The translations under genes and the position numbers were made by a program. From contig CALEIK010000022.1 in NCBI GenBank assembly GCA_937876195.1, positions 1 to 29,257 of the forward strand: a stretch of DNA of 29,257 nucleotides. Direction: 5' to 3'. The stretch comes from an uncultured Flavobacteriales bacterium (lineage in GTDB: Bacteria; Bacteroidota; Bacteroidia; Flavobacteriales_D; Crocinitomicaceae). The notes below the pieces were generated by a model, which made no database searches, was not told the DNA's origin, and saw nothing but the letters and a program-made list of their open reading frames with translations. Of this stretch, positions 14,949 to 23,284 are shown piece after piece (within the stretch, counting starts at the first letter, position 1; each line of letters begins with the position of its first letter).

Positions 14949-15845
14949 TTATCCAATTTTCACCGATGTCATCGTAAGTGAGCCCGCGACCGCTTTATCG
15001 TTAAATAGATGCAAGCTATCGTTTTCGTCTTTCAATGCCAATGAGTAGAGCAAAGGTAAATAATGTTCAGGTGTTGGAATGGCTAAATCAAATGCTTTTC
15101 CTTGCGAACGAAAATTGACCAATGCTTTGTGATTGCCTTCGAGAATGAAATTTTTCATTTTTTCGTTAGCTTCAATTGCCCAATCAAAGCCAAACCCAGA
15201 AGTATTGAGTTTGTCCCAAGCTACCAGCCCTAGGTTGTGAACGATGTTTCCACTGCCAATAATAAGCACACCTTTCTCGCGAAGTGATTTTATTTCCTGT
15301 GCCAGCTCGTAGTGATATTGTGGGGTTTGACTAAAGTCTAGACTCATCTGAATAACAGGAATATCGGCGTTGGGATATAAATGTTTAATTACACTCCATG
15401 CACCGTGGTCAAGCCCCCATTTGTCGTCTAAACCTACAACAGTTTTTGTGACAAGAGATTTTGTTTCTTGCGCTAAGTCGGGACTTCCAGGTGCAGGATA
15501 TTGAACATCGAATAATTCCTTTGGAAATCCACCAAAGTCATGAATGATCGTTGGATTTTCCATCGCTGTGACAAACGTTCCCTTTGTTTCCCAATGGGCT
15601 GAGATACACAAGATGGCATTGGGTTTAGGAATTTGTTGTGCGATATTTCTAAAGCCAGTTACAAACTCATTTTCCTCAATGGCGTTCATCGGACTGCCGT
15701 GACCAAGAAACAGTACCGGCATCTTGGCTGTGCTGTTCAAAGGTGCTGTCAATTTATTTAATTCATTCAATTTCATTGCTGCTACTGTTAACGGTCCCAC
15801 TGCTAAAAGCGGAGCCAAGGTTCTTATAAATGTTTTTCTGTCCAT
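14949..15845 (-). CDS. extradiol ring-cleavage dioxygenase, LigB/YgiD (DODA) family
   Basis: I chose the start at MDRKTFIRTLAP; an upstream Met at 15884 only extends into the previous gene. The 298-residue protein has a hydrophobic N-terminus (LAPLLAVGPLTVAAM) that may be a secretion or lipoprotein-like signal. The core matches the YgiD family: LFLGHGSPMNAIEE, ILCISAHWETKG, GLDHGAWSVIKHLYP and LIIGSGNIVHNLGL carry the metal-ligand histidines. The family includes 4,5-DOPA extradiol dioxygenases. The natural substrate in bacteria is uncertain. It overlaps the DUF417 gene by 22 bases and is followed by TRIC. A signal-bearing form suggests periplasmic action. Confidence 0.82.
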   Translation of the reverse strand: MDRKTFIRTLAPLLAVGPLTVAAMKLNELNKLTAPLNSTAKMPVLFLGHGSPMNAIEENEFVTGFRNIAQQIPKPNAILCISAHWETKGTFVTAMENPTIIHDFGGFPKELFDVQYPAPGSPDLAQETKSLVTKTVVGLDDKWGLDHGAWSVIKHLYPNADIPVIQMSLDFSQTPQYHYELAQEIKSLREKGVLIIGSGNIVHNLGLVAWDKLNTSGFGFDWAIEANEKMKNFILEGNHKALVNFRSQGKAFDLAIPTPEHYLPLLYSLALKDENDSLHLFNDKAVAGSLTMTSVKIG

Positions 15846-16414
15846 GATAATTTTAAAATTCGTCTTGCGCTCTCTGATGCACACATTAGTCCTGCTGCTA
15901 GCATGATCACGTCTTTCAACACTAGTCTTCCAGCTCCTGATAAATAAGGGAAACCATGTTGTGGTGTAGTAAAATCTCCTCCCAGATTAGGGACATATAC
16001 TTCGGGGGTGGTAATTAAAAACGTTAATGTGACTAACGACATCCCAAATGTTAGCAATCCGCCAAGAAACCCGATTTTTGCAAACCAAATTCCCAGCAAA
16101 GTCAGTGTTCCAATCATTACGATAACGGCTCCTAGACCATAGGCAAAAATATAGGTTCTATTCTTTTTGTGCCAATCGATGTTTTTTTGGACTGTCTTTC
16201 CTTCTGGATTTTTATAGTCCATATACGCTGGTGCTTCCTCAGCATAAAAAAATGACATCAAAGGGCTGTTTGCAACGAAAGGAACAATTCCATCCGCTTC
16301 ATATTGATAGACTTTCAAACCACCAATCCAAGCCATTACAATGAAGATGGATATTCTTGTAAGGTTTATAAATTGGGATTGGCTGTTAGCTATGTATGTT
16401 ATCAGGTTCTTCAT
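15824..16414 (-). CDS. DUF417 (YkgB/RclC-like) membrane protein
   Basis: A 196-residue membrane protein of the DUF417 family, to which E. coli YkgB and RclC belong. Visible are RISIFIVMAWIGGLKVYQYE, then ADGIVPFVANSPLMSFFY, the TLTLLGIWFAKIGFLGGLLT membrane segment, SLVTLTFLITTPEVYVPN and the conserved end HGFPYLSGAGRLVLKDVIML. RclC is part of a reactive-chlorine response; whether this protein has that role is not shown. It is coupled to the dioxygenase gene by overlap. The neighbours (SDR, YceI, AraC) give a picture of electrophile or oxidant stress. Confidence 0.85.
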   Translation of the reverse strand: MKNLITYIANSQSQFINLTRISIFIVMAWIGGLKVYQYEADGIVPFVANSPLMSFFYAEEAPAYMDYKNPEGKTVQKNIDWHKKNRTYIFAYGLGAVIVMIGTLTLLGIWFAKIGFLGGLLTFGMSLVTLTFLITTPEVYVPNLGGDFTTPQHGFPYLSGAGRLVLKDVIMLAAGLMCASESARRILKLSWTEKHL

Positions 16415-16430
16415 TTGTAATTGAAATTAA

Positions 16431-16733
16431 TCATTTGCTATTCAATTTTTCGATCAGTTTTGCAGAGGCTGTATCTGCATAAATACTATAAGCGTTTACT
16501 AACAGTCCTTTCATGTTGTTTTGTATTGATGAAATGGCATATAAAATACTTTCATTATCTACATCCGACATCTCCTGAAACCGGTGCACTTCGTCAATTT
16601 CAAATTCATGAGGCTGAAGTTGTGAATTGTCTTCAGCACACTCAATGCAATCATTTTTAATATTGAAGTTAAACGTATAGCCCTTATTTAAAAGGTCGTT
16701 TATTGCTTCAGATAATGTGGTGTATGTTTTCAT
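16431..16733 (-). CDS. small conserved acidic protein, unknown function
   Basis: A 100-residue soluble protein. It starts MKTYTTLSEAINDLLNKGYT and contains an acidic middle (CIECAEDNSQLQPHEFEIDE, then VHRFQEMSDVDNESILYAIS), ending SIYADTASAKLIEKLNSK. In databases this type is often labelled phosphoribosylpyrophosphate synthetase, but it lacks any PRPP-synthase motif (no PRPP-binding loop), so I would not use that name. It sits 16 bases before the DUF417 gene and 49 bases after the sensor gene in a minus-strand run. Function unknown. Confidence 0.65.
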   Translation of the reverse strand: MKTYTTLSEAINDLLNKGYTFNFNIKNDCIECAEDNSQLQPHEFEIDEVHRFQEMSDVDNESILYAISSIQNNMKGLLVNAYSIYADTASAKLIEKLNSK

Positions 16734-16782
16734 TTGTTTTCGTTTTAAAATTTTAACTACTCATTTATTTTCTATGAAGAGC

Positions 16783-17406
16783 TTAATTGAGCACAGTATC
16801 ATTTGGTTTGGTCACAGGTAGTATTGTTTTAGCAGAAAAAAGAATTGCTTGCAATACAAGTAAAATTATGATGATGATGGCAAAAACAAAATCAGAGGAT
16901 GCTTTAATAGTGACATATTCTGATTCAGCATTCTTCATGATTAACTTCGATTCTTCTAACTGCACAATTGAAAGCTTATTCAAAGAAAAAAGAGCTTTAT
17001 CTGTATAGCCCAACGGATCATAATTGTTGTTTAGAACATTTTGCTCCAATATTTTAATATAACTTTTTAATTCATTTGCTGTTGCTTCTTCGGATGTAGT
17101 AAGCTTTGTTTTAAAATAAGCATTATACTGATCATTGAATACATTTATTAGTTTACTTATTGAATTAGATTCAGAAACAGAATTTAAATCAGAATTAAGT
17201 ACTTCTCTAATCTGATAAATATTACTTGTCATTTTTAAGATGTAGTCTTCTGCAATTAACCTATCCTCATATAAGGTAGCGATAGAATTTGTTACTTTTT
17301 GAGTATGTATTTTGTCAAGATAGTGGCTGAGAAGTACCATTAGACATAAGCTCAATAATGCAATTGATGCTAAAATCTTATTCTTAATGCTATGTATCCA
17401 TTTCAT
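16783..17406 (-). CDS. membrane sensor fragment with four-helix-bundle domain
   Basis: A 207-residue protein with an N-terminal helix (KILASIALLSLCLMVLLSHY), a periplasmic helical domain of about 140 residues (residues 32-173), and a second membrane helix (FVFAIIIIILLVLQAILFSA). The arrangement is that of the four-helix-bundle input domain of chemoreceptors, such as 4HB_MCP. HAMP, methyl-accepting and kinase domains are missing: only 15 residues follow the second helix. It is either a stand-alone input protein or the remainder of a truncated receptor. It follows the SDR gene after a strong hairpin. No signalling partner is adjacent. Confidence 0.65.
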   Translation of the reverse strand: MKWIHSIKNKILASIALLSLCLMVLLSHYLDKIHTQKVTNSIATLYEDRLIAEDYILKMTSNIYQIREVLNSDLNSVSESNSISKLINVFNDQYNAYFKTKLTTSEEATANELKSYIKILEQNVLNNNYDPLGYTDKALFSLNKLSIVQLEESKLIMKNAESEYVTIKASSDFVFAIIIIILLVLQAILFSAKTILPVTKPNDTVLN

Positions 17407-17544
17407 ATTTAATTCTTTTTAAGGTTATATGTTTAATTTCTGCTCTTGAAAGATTTATAATGGGTTATTTTTTGATTCCATTTAATTTCTCGCTTTTGAT
17501 TGCTAGTATGAGCCATCCAACGTTAAAGTCACTTTATATTAATG

Positions 17545-17574
17545 GGTAGTGTCATCAAGGATGAGGACACTACC
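17545..17574 (-). terminator. strong hairpin after the SDR gene
   Basis: GGTAGTGTC (17545-17553) pairs with GACACTACC (17566-17574), and inner TCAT/ATGA bases extend the stem with one bulge. It lies 13 bases downstream of the SDR stop. A T-run is present only on the plus side (ATTTTT), so strand polarity is unclear; it could also be an RNA-stability element. Confidence 0.55.
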
Positions 17575-17586
17575 TGAATTTTTCAA

Positions 17587-18369
17587 CTATGAATTACCGA
17601 AAATATTAGACTCTCCACCATCAATTGCTATGGTTTGTCCACTCACGTAGCCATTATCTTCACTCAAAAGAAACGCTACCAACTTGGCAACTTCGTGAGG
17701 TTGTCCCAAACGTTTTGTTGGGTTACGTTGAGCATACTCGTTTTCTGCTGCTTGAGGATTATCAGGATTCACTTGTTTGAATGCCTCGGCAACCATAGGT
17801 GTTAATATGGCTCCTGGTGCAATGGCATTGGTTAAAATACCATCCTTACCGTATTCCAATGCAGTGTTTTTTGTCATTCCCGATACGGCGTGTTTACTTG
17901 CTACATAAGGCATTTGGTTTAATACTCCTCGAATACCACCAACGGAAGCTACGTTCACAATGCGACCAAATTTTTGTTTCTGCATCACTGGAATAACATA
18001 GCGCAAGCCATAATACACACCCATCAAGTTAATATCAATCACCTTCTTGAAGATATTCACATCATATTCGGTAATACTTGCCTGTTTCCCTTCAATACCC
18101 GCGTTGTTGTATAGTCCGTCAATTCTACCAAATACTTTTACTGCCTCGTCTACATAATTTCTAACTGCATCTTCATTTGACACATCTGCTACAACGGTAA
18201 TGATTTTAATGGATGGAAACTCTTTTGAAATTTCCGTTTTTGTATCGGCTAATGCTTTTTCATTGTAGTCTACCAATACCAGATTTGCCCCTTTTGAAGC
18301 CAGTTCTTTTGCTGTTGCATATCCAAGTCCCATCCCGGCACCTGTGATAATAATTACTTTATTTTTCAT
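17587..18369 (-). CDS. short-chain dehydrogenase/reductase (SDR)
   Basis: A 260-residue classical SDR. The cofactor motif TGAGMGLG is at 9-16, the structural NNAG at 88-91, and the catalytic Ser 142, Tyr 155 and Lys 159 (YVASK) are present. Asp 34 at the end of the second strand (VLVDYN) favours NAD(H) over NADP(H). The C-terminal FLLSEDNGYVSGQTIAIDGG segment is standard. The substrate, an alcohol or carbonyl compound, cannot be named. It lies 11 bases after the YceI gene and with it follows an AraC regulator, so it is probably an inducible reductase of toxic carbonyls or similar compounds. Confidence 0.92.
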   Translation of the reverse strand: MKNKVIIITGAGMGLGYATAKELASKGANLVLVDYNEKALADTKTEISKEFPSIKIITVVADVSNEDAVRNYVDEAVKVFGRIDGLYNNAGIEGKQASITEYDVNIFKKVIDINLMGVYYGLRYVIPVMQKQKFGRIVNVASVGGIRGVLNQMPYVASKHAVSGMTKNTALEYGKDGILTNAIAPGAILTPMVAEAFKQVNPDNPQAAENEYAQRNPTKRLGQPHEVAKLVAFLLSEDNGYVSGQTIAIDGGESNIFGNS

Positions 18370-18380
18370 TGTTTAAATTT

Positions 18381-18926
18381 TTAAGATTGTTTTATGAATT
18401 GTATTTCTGCTGAGATTCTCACTTCATCACTTACTAAAAAACCACCAGTTTCCAAGGCTGAATTCCAAGTAAGCCCCCAATCCTTTCGGTTGATTTTTCC
18501 ATTGATCGAAAGTCCTGCTTTCTCATTACCCCAAGGGTCTTTGCTGATACCACCAAATTCTACATCCAATGCCACTTCTTTGCTGATACCTTTGATGGTA
18601 AGTACTCCCTTCAGCAGATACTCACTATCATTCGTTTTTTTGAACGAACTACTTTTGAACGTCAGTTCCTTGTGATTGTCTACATCAAAAAAATCGGCCG
18701 ATTTCAGGTGATTATCTCTGTCTGAGTTGTTGGTATTGATTGATACTGCATCAATCGCGACTTGAACGGTTGACTTAAAAATGTCTTCGTTATCTACGTC
18801 AACAGAGAAGTTTTTAAACTCACCTTTTACATTTGAAATCATCATGTGTTTTACCTTAAAGGCAAGTTCACTATGGGTTGGATCTAACATCCATTTTGTC
18901 TTTGTTTTTGCTGTTACTGTTTCCAT
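18381..18926 (-). CDS. YceI-family lipid-binding-like protein
   Basis: A 181-residue YceI beta-barrel protein. It begins with KWMLDPTHSELAFKVKHMMI, then SNVKGEFKNFSVDVD, with the typical INTNNSDRDNHLKSADFFDV loop, a TFKSSSF strand, LKGVLTIKGISKEVALDVEF and GGFLVSDEVRISAEIQFI at the end. No signal peptide is seen, so it is probably cytosolic, unlike the periplasmic E. coli protein. The family binds polyprenoids or other hydrophobic molecules. Position directly downstream of the AraC gene (94-base gap) and before an SDR suggests co-regulation. Confidence 0.9.
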   Translation of the reverse strand: METVTAKTKTKWMLDPTHSELAFKVKHMMISNVKGEFKNFSVDVDNEDIFKSTVQVAIDAVSINTNNSDRDNHLKSADFFDVDNHKELTFKSSSFKKTNDSEYLLKGVLTIKGISKEVALDVEFGGISKDPWGNEKAGLSINGKINRKDWGLTWNSALETGGFLVSDEVRISAEIQFIKQS

Positions 18927-19020
18927 TATACTTGTTTTTAATGATTAATAATTCGATACCACAAAGGTGCAATCAATTAAGGGGCAAGTGGTAACAGTAT
19001 TTGGAAGAAGAGTTGTAAAA

Positions 19021-19851
19021 TCAGGAAAGGAGCTTTTTCATTTCCTCACGAAACTCTGAAGGGGTTTGTCCAGTTCGCTTTTTAAACACGTTGGTGAAGT
19101 AGGCTTTTTCATTGTAGCCCAGATCAAAGCCAATTTCCGAAATGTTTTTATCAGTATTGGTCAATTGGTTTTTAGCTTCAATGAGTTTTCTTGTTTCAAT
19201 TATTTCACTTACTGTTTGGTGGAGAATGCTTTTACAAATAAGATTCAAATTTCTTGCTGACATGAACAACTTTTCAGCGTAAAAATCCACTCCAACAGGT
19301 CTCTGATAGTTTTCCTCAAGAATTTTCAGAAAACTTTGTAAAGTAGTATTCTGATTTAATCCCAACCCGTTTTCATTTGGTGTAATCTTGGTTCTTTCTG
19401 ATTCAATCATAATAAACAACGCACTAAGTAGATGTTTAACTATGCCCAAATCGGGATTTTCCTGCTTCATTTCAGCATCAATAATTTCACAAAGAGTAAC
19501 CAGACGATTGAAACATGTTCCAATTGGCAACTTTAAGGTAGCATGGTCGTGATAGGAGGTATAAAGTTGAAAAGTGGTTTCAGGTATAAATTCACTTTTA
19601 AAACGAAGCGCCCACATCTCACACTTGCCTTTCTTCAATTTTGGAATTACACGATGAACTTTTCCTCTTGTTACAAAACTGACAAGTGGAGCGTCAATCG
19701 TAGTAGTTTTGAAGTCAATAAAGTGTTCAAGTTCCCCTTCAATTCCGATGATCAACTCTTCATAATCGTGCTGATGAGGTTCATCTGGCGAAGCATTGAT
19801 TTTAGTTACTTCTGCTTTGTCTACTTTAAATATTTTGAAAAGTTCATTCAT
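19021..19851 (-). CDS. AraC-family transcriptional regulator
   Basis: A 276-residue regulator with an N-terminal cupin-like ligand domain (PHQHDYEELIIGIEGELEHF, then SFVTRGKVHRVIP) and a C-terminal double-HTH domain. The domain starts LQSFLKILEENYQRPVGVDF with ARNLNLICKSILHQT as the first HTH, then ISEIGFDLGYNEKAYFTNVF and KKRTGQTPSEFREEM. Ligand is unknown. It is upstream of YceI and SDR on the same strand, with a 94-base gap large enough for an operator. Control of these genes, possibly up to TRIC, is inferred from position. Confidence 0.9.
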   Translation of the reverse strand: MNELFKIFKVDKAEVTKINASPDEPHQHDYEELIIGIEGELEHFIDFKTTTIDAPLVSFVTRGKVHRVIPKLKKGKCEMWALRFKSEFIPETTFQLYTSYHDHATLKLPIGTCFNRLVTLCEIIDAEMKQENPDLGIVKHLLSALFIMIESERTKITPNENGLGLNQNTTLQSFLKILEENYQRPVGVDFYAEKLFMSARNLNLICKSILHQTVSEIIETRKLIEAKNQLTNTDKNISEIGFDLGYNEKAYFTNVFKKRTGQTPSEFREEMKKLLS

Positions 19852-19953
19852 CGGCTATGAAGATAAAGAAAACTCTGAGATTATTTTTCAGGTATTTCTA
19901 CAAGTGAATATTCTATTTCATGAAAGTTTACCCATTCATGGGATTCTATTGAA

Positions 19954-20352
19954 TTACTCATACTCCGAATGATTTACATTAATTATCTTAATTTGTTGCT
20001 CACCGTTCGGAAAATACCAGGTTACCTTGTCGCCTGTCGAATAGCCGAATAGGGCAGAGCCCATAGGTGTCAGAATTGAAATTCTTTTCTGAATTGAATT
20101 ACTATTACCAGGAAGCACCAATTGCATTTTGAGCTCACCAAAAGGAGTTTCTATGTCGACGATGCTATTTAATCGAACAACAGAATCAGGAATCTCCGTG
20201 GCTTTATAGATTGCGGCTTCTACCAGTTCCTGTTTTAACTTCATGATACATTTTGTTATCAAGCTATCCGAAGGTTTAACGGGTTGGATTAACTCCTGAA
20301 TTAGTTGATACTCTGTATCGACTACTTGAAGTTGTTTACTTTCATTTTTCAT
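19954..20352 (-). CDS. GreA/GreB C-terminal-domain protein, Rnk-like
   Basis: A 132-residue protein with a short helical lead and the FKBP-like C-terminal GreA/GreB domain. It has VVRLNSIVDIETPFGELKMQ, LVLPGNSNSIQKRISILTPM, and then GSALFGYSTGDKVTWYFPNG (family motif pattern SPLG-x-ALLG-x-x-x-GD). The long GreA coiled coil is missing, as in Rnk, which binds RNA polymerase and affects nucleotide metabolism. It is the last gene of the glutamate dehydrogenase/transhydrogenase operon, 15 bases after pntB. A regulator of transcription coupled to metabolic state is the likely role. Confidence 0.87.
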   Translation of the reverse strand: MKNESKQLQVVDTEYQLIQELIQPVKPSDSLITKCIMKLKQELVEAAIYKATEIPDSVVRLNSIVDIETPFGELKMQLVLPGNSNSIQKRISILTPMGSALFGYSTGDKVTWYFPNGEQQIKIINVNHSEYE

Positions 20353-20367
20353 GTCTATTCTTTCTAA

Positions 20368-21762
20368 TTATGAAATTCTTTTCAATTCACTGTTGATGTC
20401 ATTTAACGCAGCTTTTGCATCAGCGAAGAGCATGCGACAATTTGGAACTCCAAACAAGAAATTTTCAACTCCCGCATAACCTTTGTTCATCCCACGCTTT
20501 ATTACAACAACTTGACTTGCCTCGTATGCTTTAATGATTGGCATTCCGTAAATTGGACTTGAACTGTCATTTTCCGCAGCGGGATTAACGACATCGTTTG
20601 CACCGATCACGATGGCCAGATCATAACTTTTCATTGAGTCGTTAACTTCATCCATTTCTTTTAATTTGTCATACGAGACGTCCGCTTCTGCCAGTAATAC
20701 GTTCATATGACCCGGCATTCTCCCTGCAACTGGGTGAATAATGTAGTGGACTTCAACATCTTTTTGTTCTAATAAAGCATCCAATTGTGCACACAAGTGT
20801 TGTGCCTGAGCTACAGCCAGTCCATATCCTGGAATGATTGCAACTTTAGTGGCAAAGGCAAGCTGTGTGCTCAATTCTCCGATTGTAATCGTTTTAATAT
20901 CTAACTCTTCACCACTTGCAGTGTTGAGTGTACCTGATTTTTTGAATTTACCAGAAAGCACATTCCAAAGAGAGCGATTCATTGCTTTACACATTAATAA
21001 TGTCAGTAGAATACCTGCCGAACCAACAAGGATTCCACCTGAAATCATCAATAAGTTATGGAACATGATTCCAGCCAAAGCAGTGGCAATTCCTGTTAAA
21101 GAGTTTAGCAGGGAAATTACTACGGGCATGTCGGCACCACCAATTGGAATAACGAATACTACTCCATAAATCAGTGCGACTGATGCTAAAATCAAGGCTT
21201 CTTGTGCTAAACTCAATTCGAGGAATGAATAGGAAACAAGCACAGGAATTAAAATCAAAAAGAGCAAAGTAACCCGTGAGATTATGAGTACCAGTGATCG
21301 ATTTCCTGGGACTTCTTTTCCGCCCAACTTAAAGTAGGCAATAAAACTTCCTGTAAAAGAAACTGCTCCAATGATCATTGCAGTAATCAATACAACTTCC
21401 GCTATACGATTGTTGGTTTCATGGAATTGCTGTGCTTCGATGATTCCCAGCAACAATGCGCATCCACCACCCATCGCGTTAAAAAAGGAAACCAACTGAG
21501 GCATTTTTGTCATTTCAGCTCGTTTCGCCATTATTTGACCAATAAAAGTTCCCAAAACCACAGCGATTAAGATCAAAACCAAGTTCATATTGATCGCCTG
21601 CTGGTAGAAACTTGTAACGATCGTTAGAATTATTGCCAAGGTCATTCCGGCACCAGCGATCAAATTTCCAAGTTTCGCCTTTTGAGGAAAACTCAAGTAT
21701 TTGAGCCCAATTATAAAGGAGAGAATGGCAATGAAGTAACTTATATCAAGTAATGTTGTCAT
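20368..21762 (-). CDS. pntB: NAD(P) transhydrogenase subunit beta
   Basis: A 464-residue PntB with about nine membrane helices in the first ~270 residues (dII part) and the NADP-binding dIII at the C-terminus. In dIII, IIPGYGLAVAQAQHL is the NADP-binding fingerprint. VHYIIHPVAGRMPGHMNVLL, IVIGANDVVNPAA and VIKRGMNKGYAGVENFLF follow, as in known enzymes. With PntAA and PntAB it makes the proton-translocating enzyme that reduces NADP+ with NADH, driven by the proton-motive force. Length is standard. It lies 68 bases after pntAB in the same operon. Confidence 0.95.
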   Translation of the reverse strand: MTTLLDISYFIAILSFIIGLKYLSFPQKAKLGNLIAGAGMTLAIILTIVTSFYQQAINMNLVLILIAVVLGTFIGQIMAKRAEMTKMPQLVSFFNAMGGGCALLLGIIEAQQFHETNNRIAEVVLITAMIIGAVSFTGSFIAYFKLGGKEVPGNRSLVLIISRVTLLFLILIPVLVSYSFLELSLAQEALILASVALIYGVVFVIPIGGADMPVVISLLNSLTGIATALAGIMFHNLLMISGGILVGSAGILLTLLMCKAMNRSLWNVLSGKFKKSGTLNTASGEELDIKTITIGELSTQLAFATKVAIIPGYGLAVAQAQHLCAQLDALLEQKDVEVHYIIHPVAGRMPGHMNVLLAEADVSYDKLKEMDEVNDSMKSYDLAIVIGANDVVNPAAENDSSSPIYGMPIIKAYEASQVVVIKRGMNKGYAGVENFLFGVPNCRMLFADAKAALNDINSELKRIS

Positions 21763-21830
21763 GAGTGTATTTAATGATGATTTGACTAATTATTAAGAAG
21801 AATCATAGTTGTTAAAACTGATGAATCGAT

Positions 21831-22139
21831 CTATTTGGAGGCTTTTTTAGCTGAGAACATGGAAAGAATTCGTCCTGTGACAAAAAATCCTCCTGAAATA
21901 TTGAGTGTTCCCATAAGTACTGCAATAAATCCTAACGTCAGATTGAGATAATCATCGCTTGGGACTTGTTGCATGACAATTATGGCTCCAGCCAAAATTA
22001 CTCCGTGAATGGCATTTGCTCCAGACATTAATGGTGTGTGCAAAATTGCAGGTACATTTGAAATGATTTCGATACCCAAAAAAATGGACAAGATTATGAA
22101 ATAGAGGGAAGCTTGGTTCCCTTGAATAAATTCTAACAT
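21831..22139 (-). CDS. pntAB: NAD(P) transhydrogenase subunit alpha, membrane part
   Basis: A 102-residue membrane protein with three to four helices. It matches the separate alpha-2 (PntAB) chain found where the alpha subunit is split: EIISNVPAILHTPLMSGANA, IHGVILAGAIIVM, then LGFIAVLMGTLNISGGFFVT with GRILSMF at the end. It provides part of the proton channel with PntB. It follows the NAD-binding alpha-1 gene after two bases, so the two are likely translationally coupled. A 68-base gap, longer than elsewhere in the operon, separates it from pntB. Confidence 0.93.
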   Translation of the reverse strand: MLEFIQGNQASLYFIILSIFLGIEIISNVPAILHTPLMSGANAIHGVILAGAIIVMQQVPSDDYLNLTLGFIAVLMGTLNISGGFFVTGRILSMFSAKKASK

Positions 22140-22141
22140 GA

Positions 22142-23263
22142 TTAATTAATTTGTGCTCTTACGCGTTCATTGACAATTTTTCCATCCTTTAAAATCAAAC
22201 ACCCCTCAACAATTGGATCATTGGAAACGTTACTTTGCTCGATTTCAAGAAGATGCTTAATGAAATTGAAATAGTTGGTTGAAAGTAGCTGTGATGCTGT
22301 AAATGCGGTTTCTCGCACAAGAAATGAGTCGCCTACAATAAGGATCCCACCGTGATTGATCGTTTCCCCATTTTTCGTCAATTCACAGTTACCACCTTGA
22401 TCTGATGCGAGGTCGATAATTACAGAGCCTTTTTTCATCTTTTCAACACTGGATTTGTCGATTAGTCTCGGTGCCATTTGCCCTGGGATATTTGCCGTGG
22501 AAATGACAATGGAAGATTCGGCAATGTGCTTGTCGATGAGCGCTTTCTGCAATTGGAGGTATTCTGCACTTTGTTCAACGGCATACCCTCCAGAATTAGC
22601 ATTTTCTGCTGCGCCTTCCACTTCAATAAATTTAGCTCCTAAACTGCGTACCTCTTCACCAGATGCGGTTCGTACGTCAAAAGCACTAACAATTGCTCCC
22701 AACCTCTTTGCAGTGGCAATCGCTTGTAATCCGGCAACGCCAGCTCCGAGTACTAATACTTTTGCAGGACGAATAGTCCCAGCAGCAGTTGTCAGCATAG
22801 GCAAAACAGAGTTGTACAGCTCAGCCCCTTTGATGACAGCTTTGTAGCCAGACAGAGATGCCATGGATGACAATAAATCCATTGATTGCGCCTTTGAAGT
22901 TCTTGGAATCAAATCTAAACTGTACAAATCCAAGTTATTCTTGAGCAACGGAAGCAACTGAATGTAGTGAAAGAGTGGATTTGAGAAACAAATCACAGTC
23001 TTCTTCTGCAGTTCATCATGGAGTCCTTCAAACGAATTGATGCAAATCAATAAATTTGCTTTTTCGATGACTTGAGCACGAGAATCAATTTGTGCACCTG
23101 CGTTTTTATATTCCTCATCGCTAAATCCAGCGCCGTTTCCAGCGCTAGATTCAACAATTACCTTTAACTGGAATTTTTCAACGATTTCCTTTACTGTATC
23201 AGGAACCAAGGATACCCGAGGCTCACCAACAGCTTCTTTTAAAATTCCGATTGTAGAATTCAT
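22142..23263 (-). CDS. pntAA: NAD(P) transhydrogenase subunit alpha, NAD-binding part
   Basis: A 373-residue soluble dI chain of the split transhydrogenase, with homology to alanine dehydrogenase. It opens IGILKEAVGEPRVSLVPDTV, has the mobile RTSKAQSMD loop at 121-129, the NAD fingerprint VLVLGAGVAGLQAI (GAGVAG at 173-178), and GAIVSAFDVR with the acidic residue for NAD. The VISTANIPGQMAPRLI block is typical. It binds NADH and passes hydride to the NADP site in PntB. It follows gdhA after 21 bases and precedes pntAB after two. Confidence 0.95.
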   Translation of the reverse strand: MNSTIGILKEAVGEPRVSLVPDTVKEIVEKFQLKVIVESSAGNGAGFSDEEYKNAGAQIDSRAQVIEKANLLICINSFEGLHDELQKKTVICFSNPLFHYIQLLPLLKNNLDLYSLDLIPRTSKAQSMDLLSSMASLSGYKAVIKGAELYNSVLPMLTTAAGTIRPAKVLVLGAGVAGLQAIATAKRLGAIVSAFDVRTASGEEVRSLGAKFIEVEGAAENANSGGYAVEQSAEYLQLQKALIDKHIAESSIVISTANIPGQMAPRLIDKSSVEKMKKGSVIIDLASDQGGNCELTKNGETINHGGILIVGDSFLVRETAFTASQLLSTNYFNFIKHLLEIEQSNVSNDPIVEGCLILKDGKIVNERVRAQIN

Positions 23264-23284
23264 AGTTACTTAATTTAAAATCGA

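Noticed and set aside
16431..16733. Phosphoribosylpyrophosphate synthetase label for the 100-residue protein
   Set aside because: No PRPP-binding loop or synthase motif; length far too small.
22455..22847. Plus-strand 130-codon ORF
   Set aside because: It lies fully inside pntAA on the opposite strand and has no recognisable domain; it is a shadow frame.
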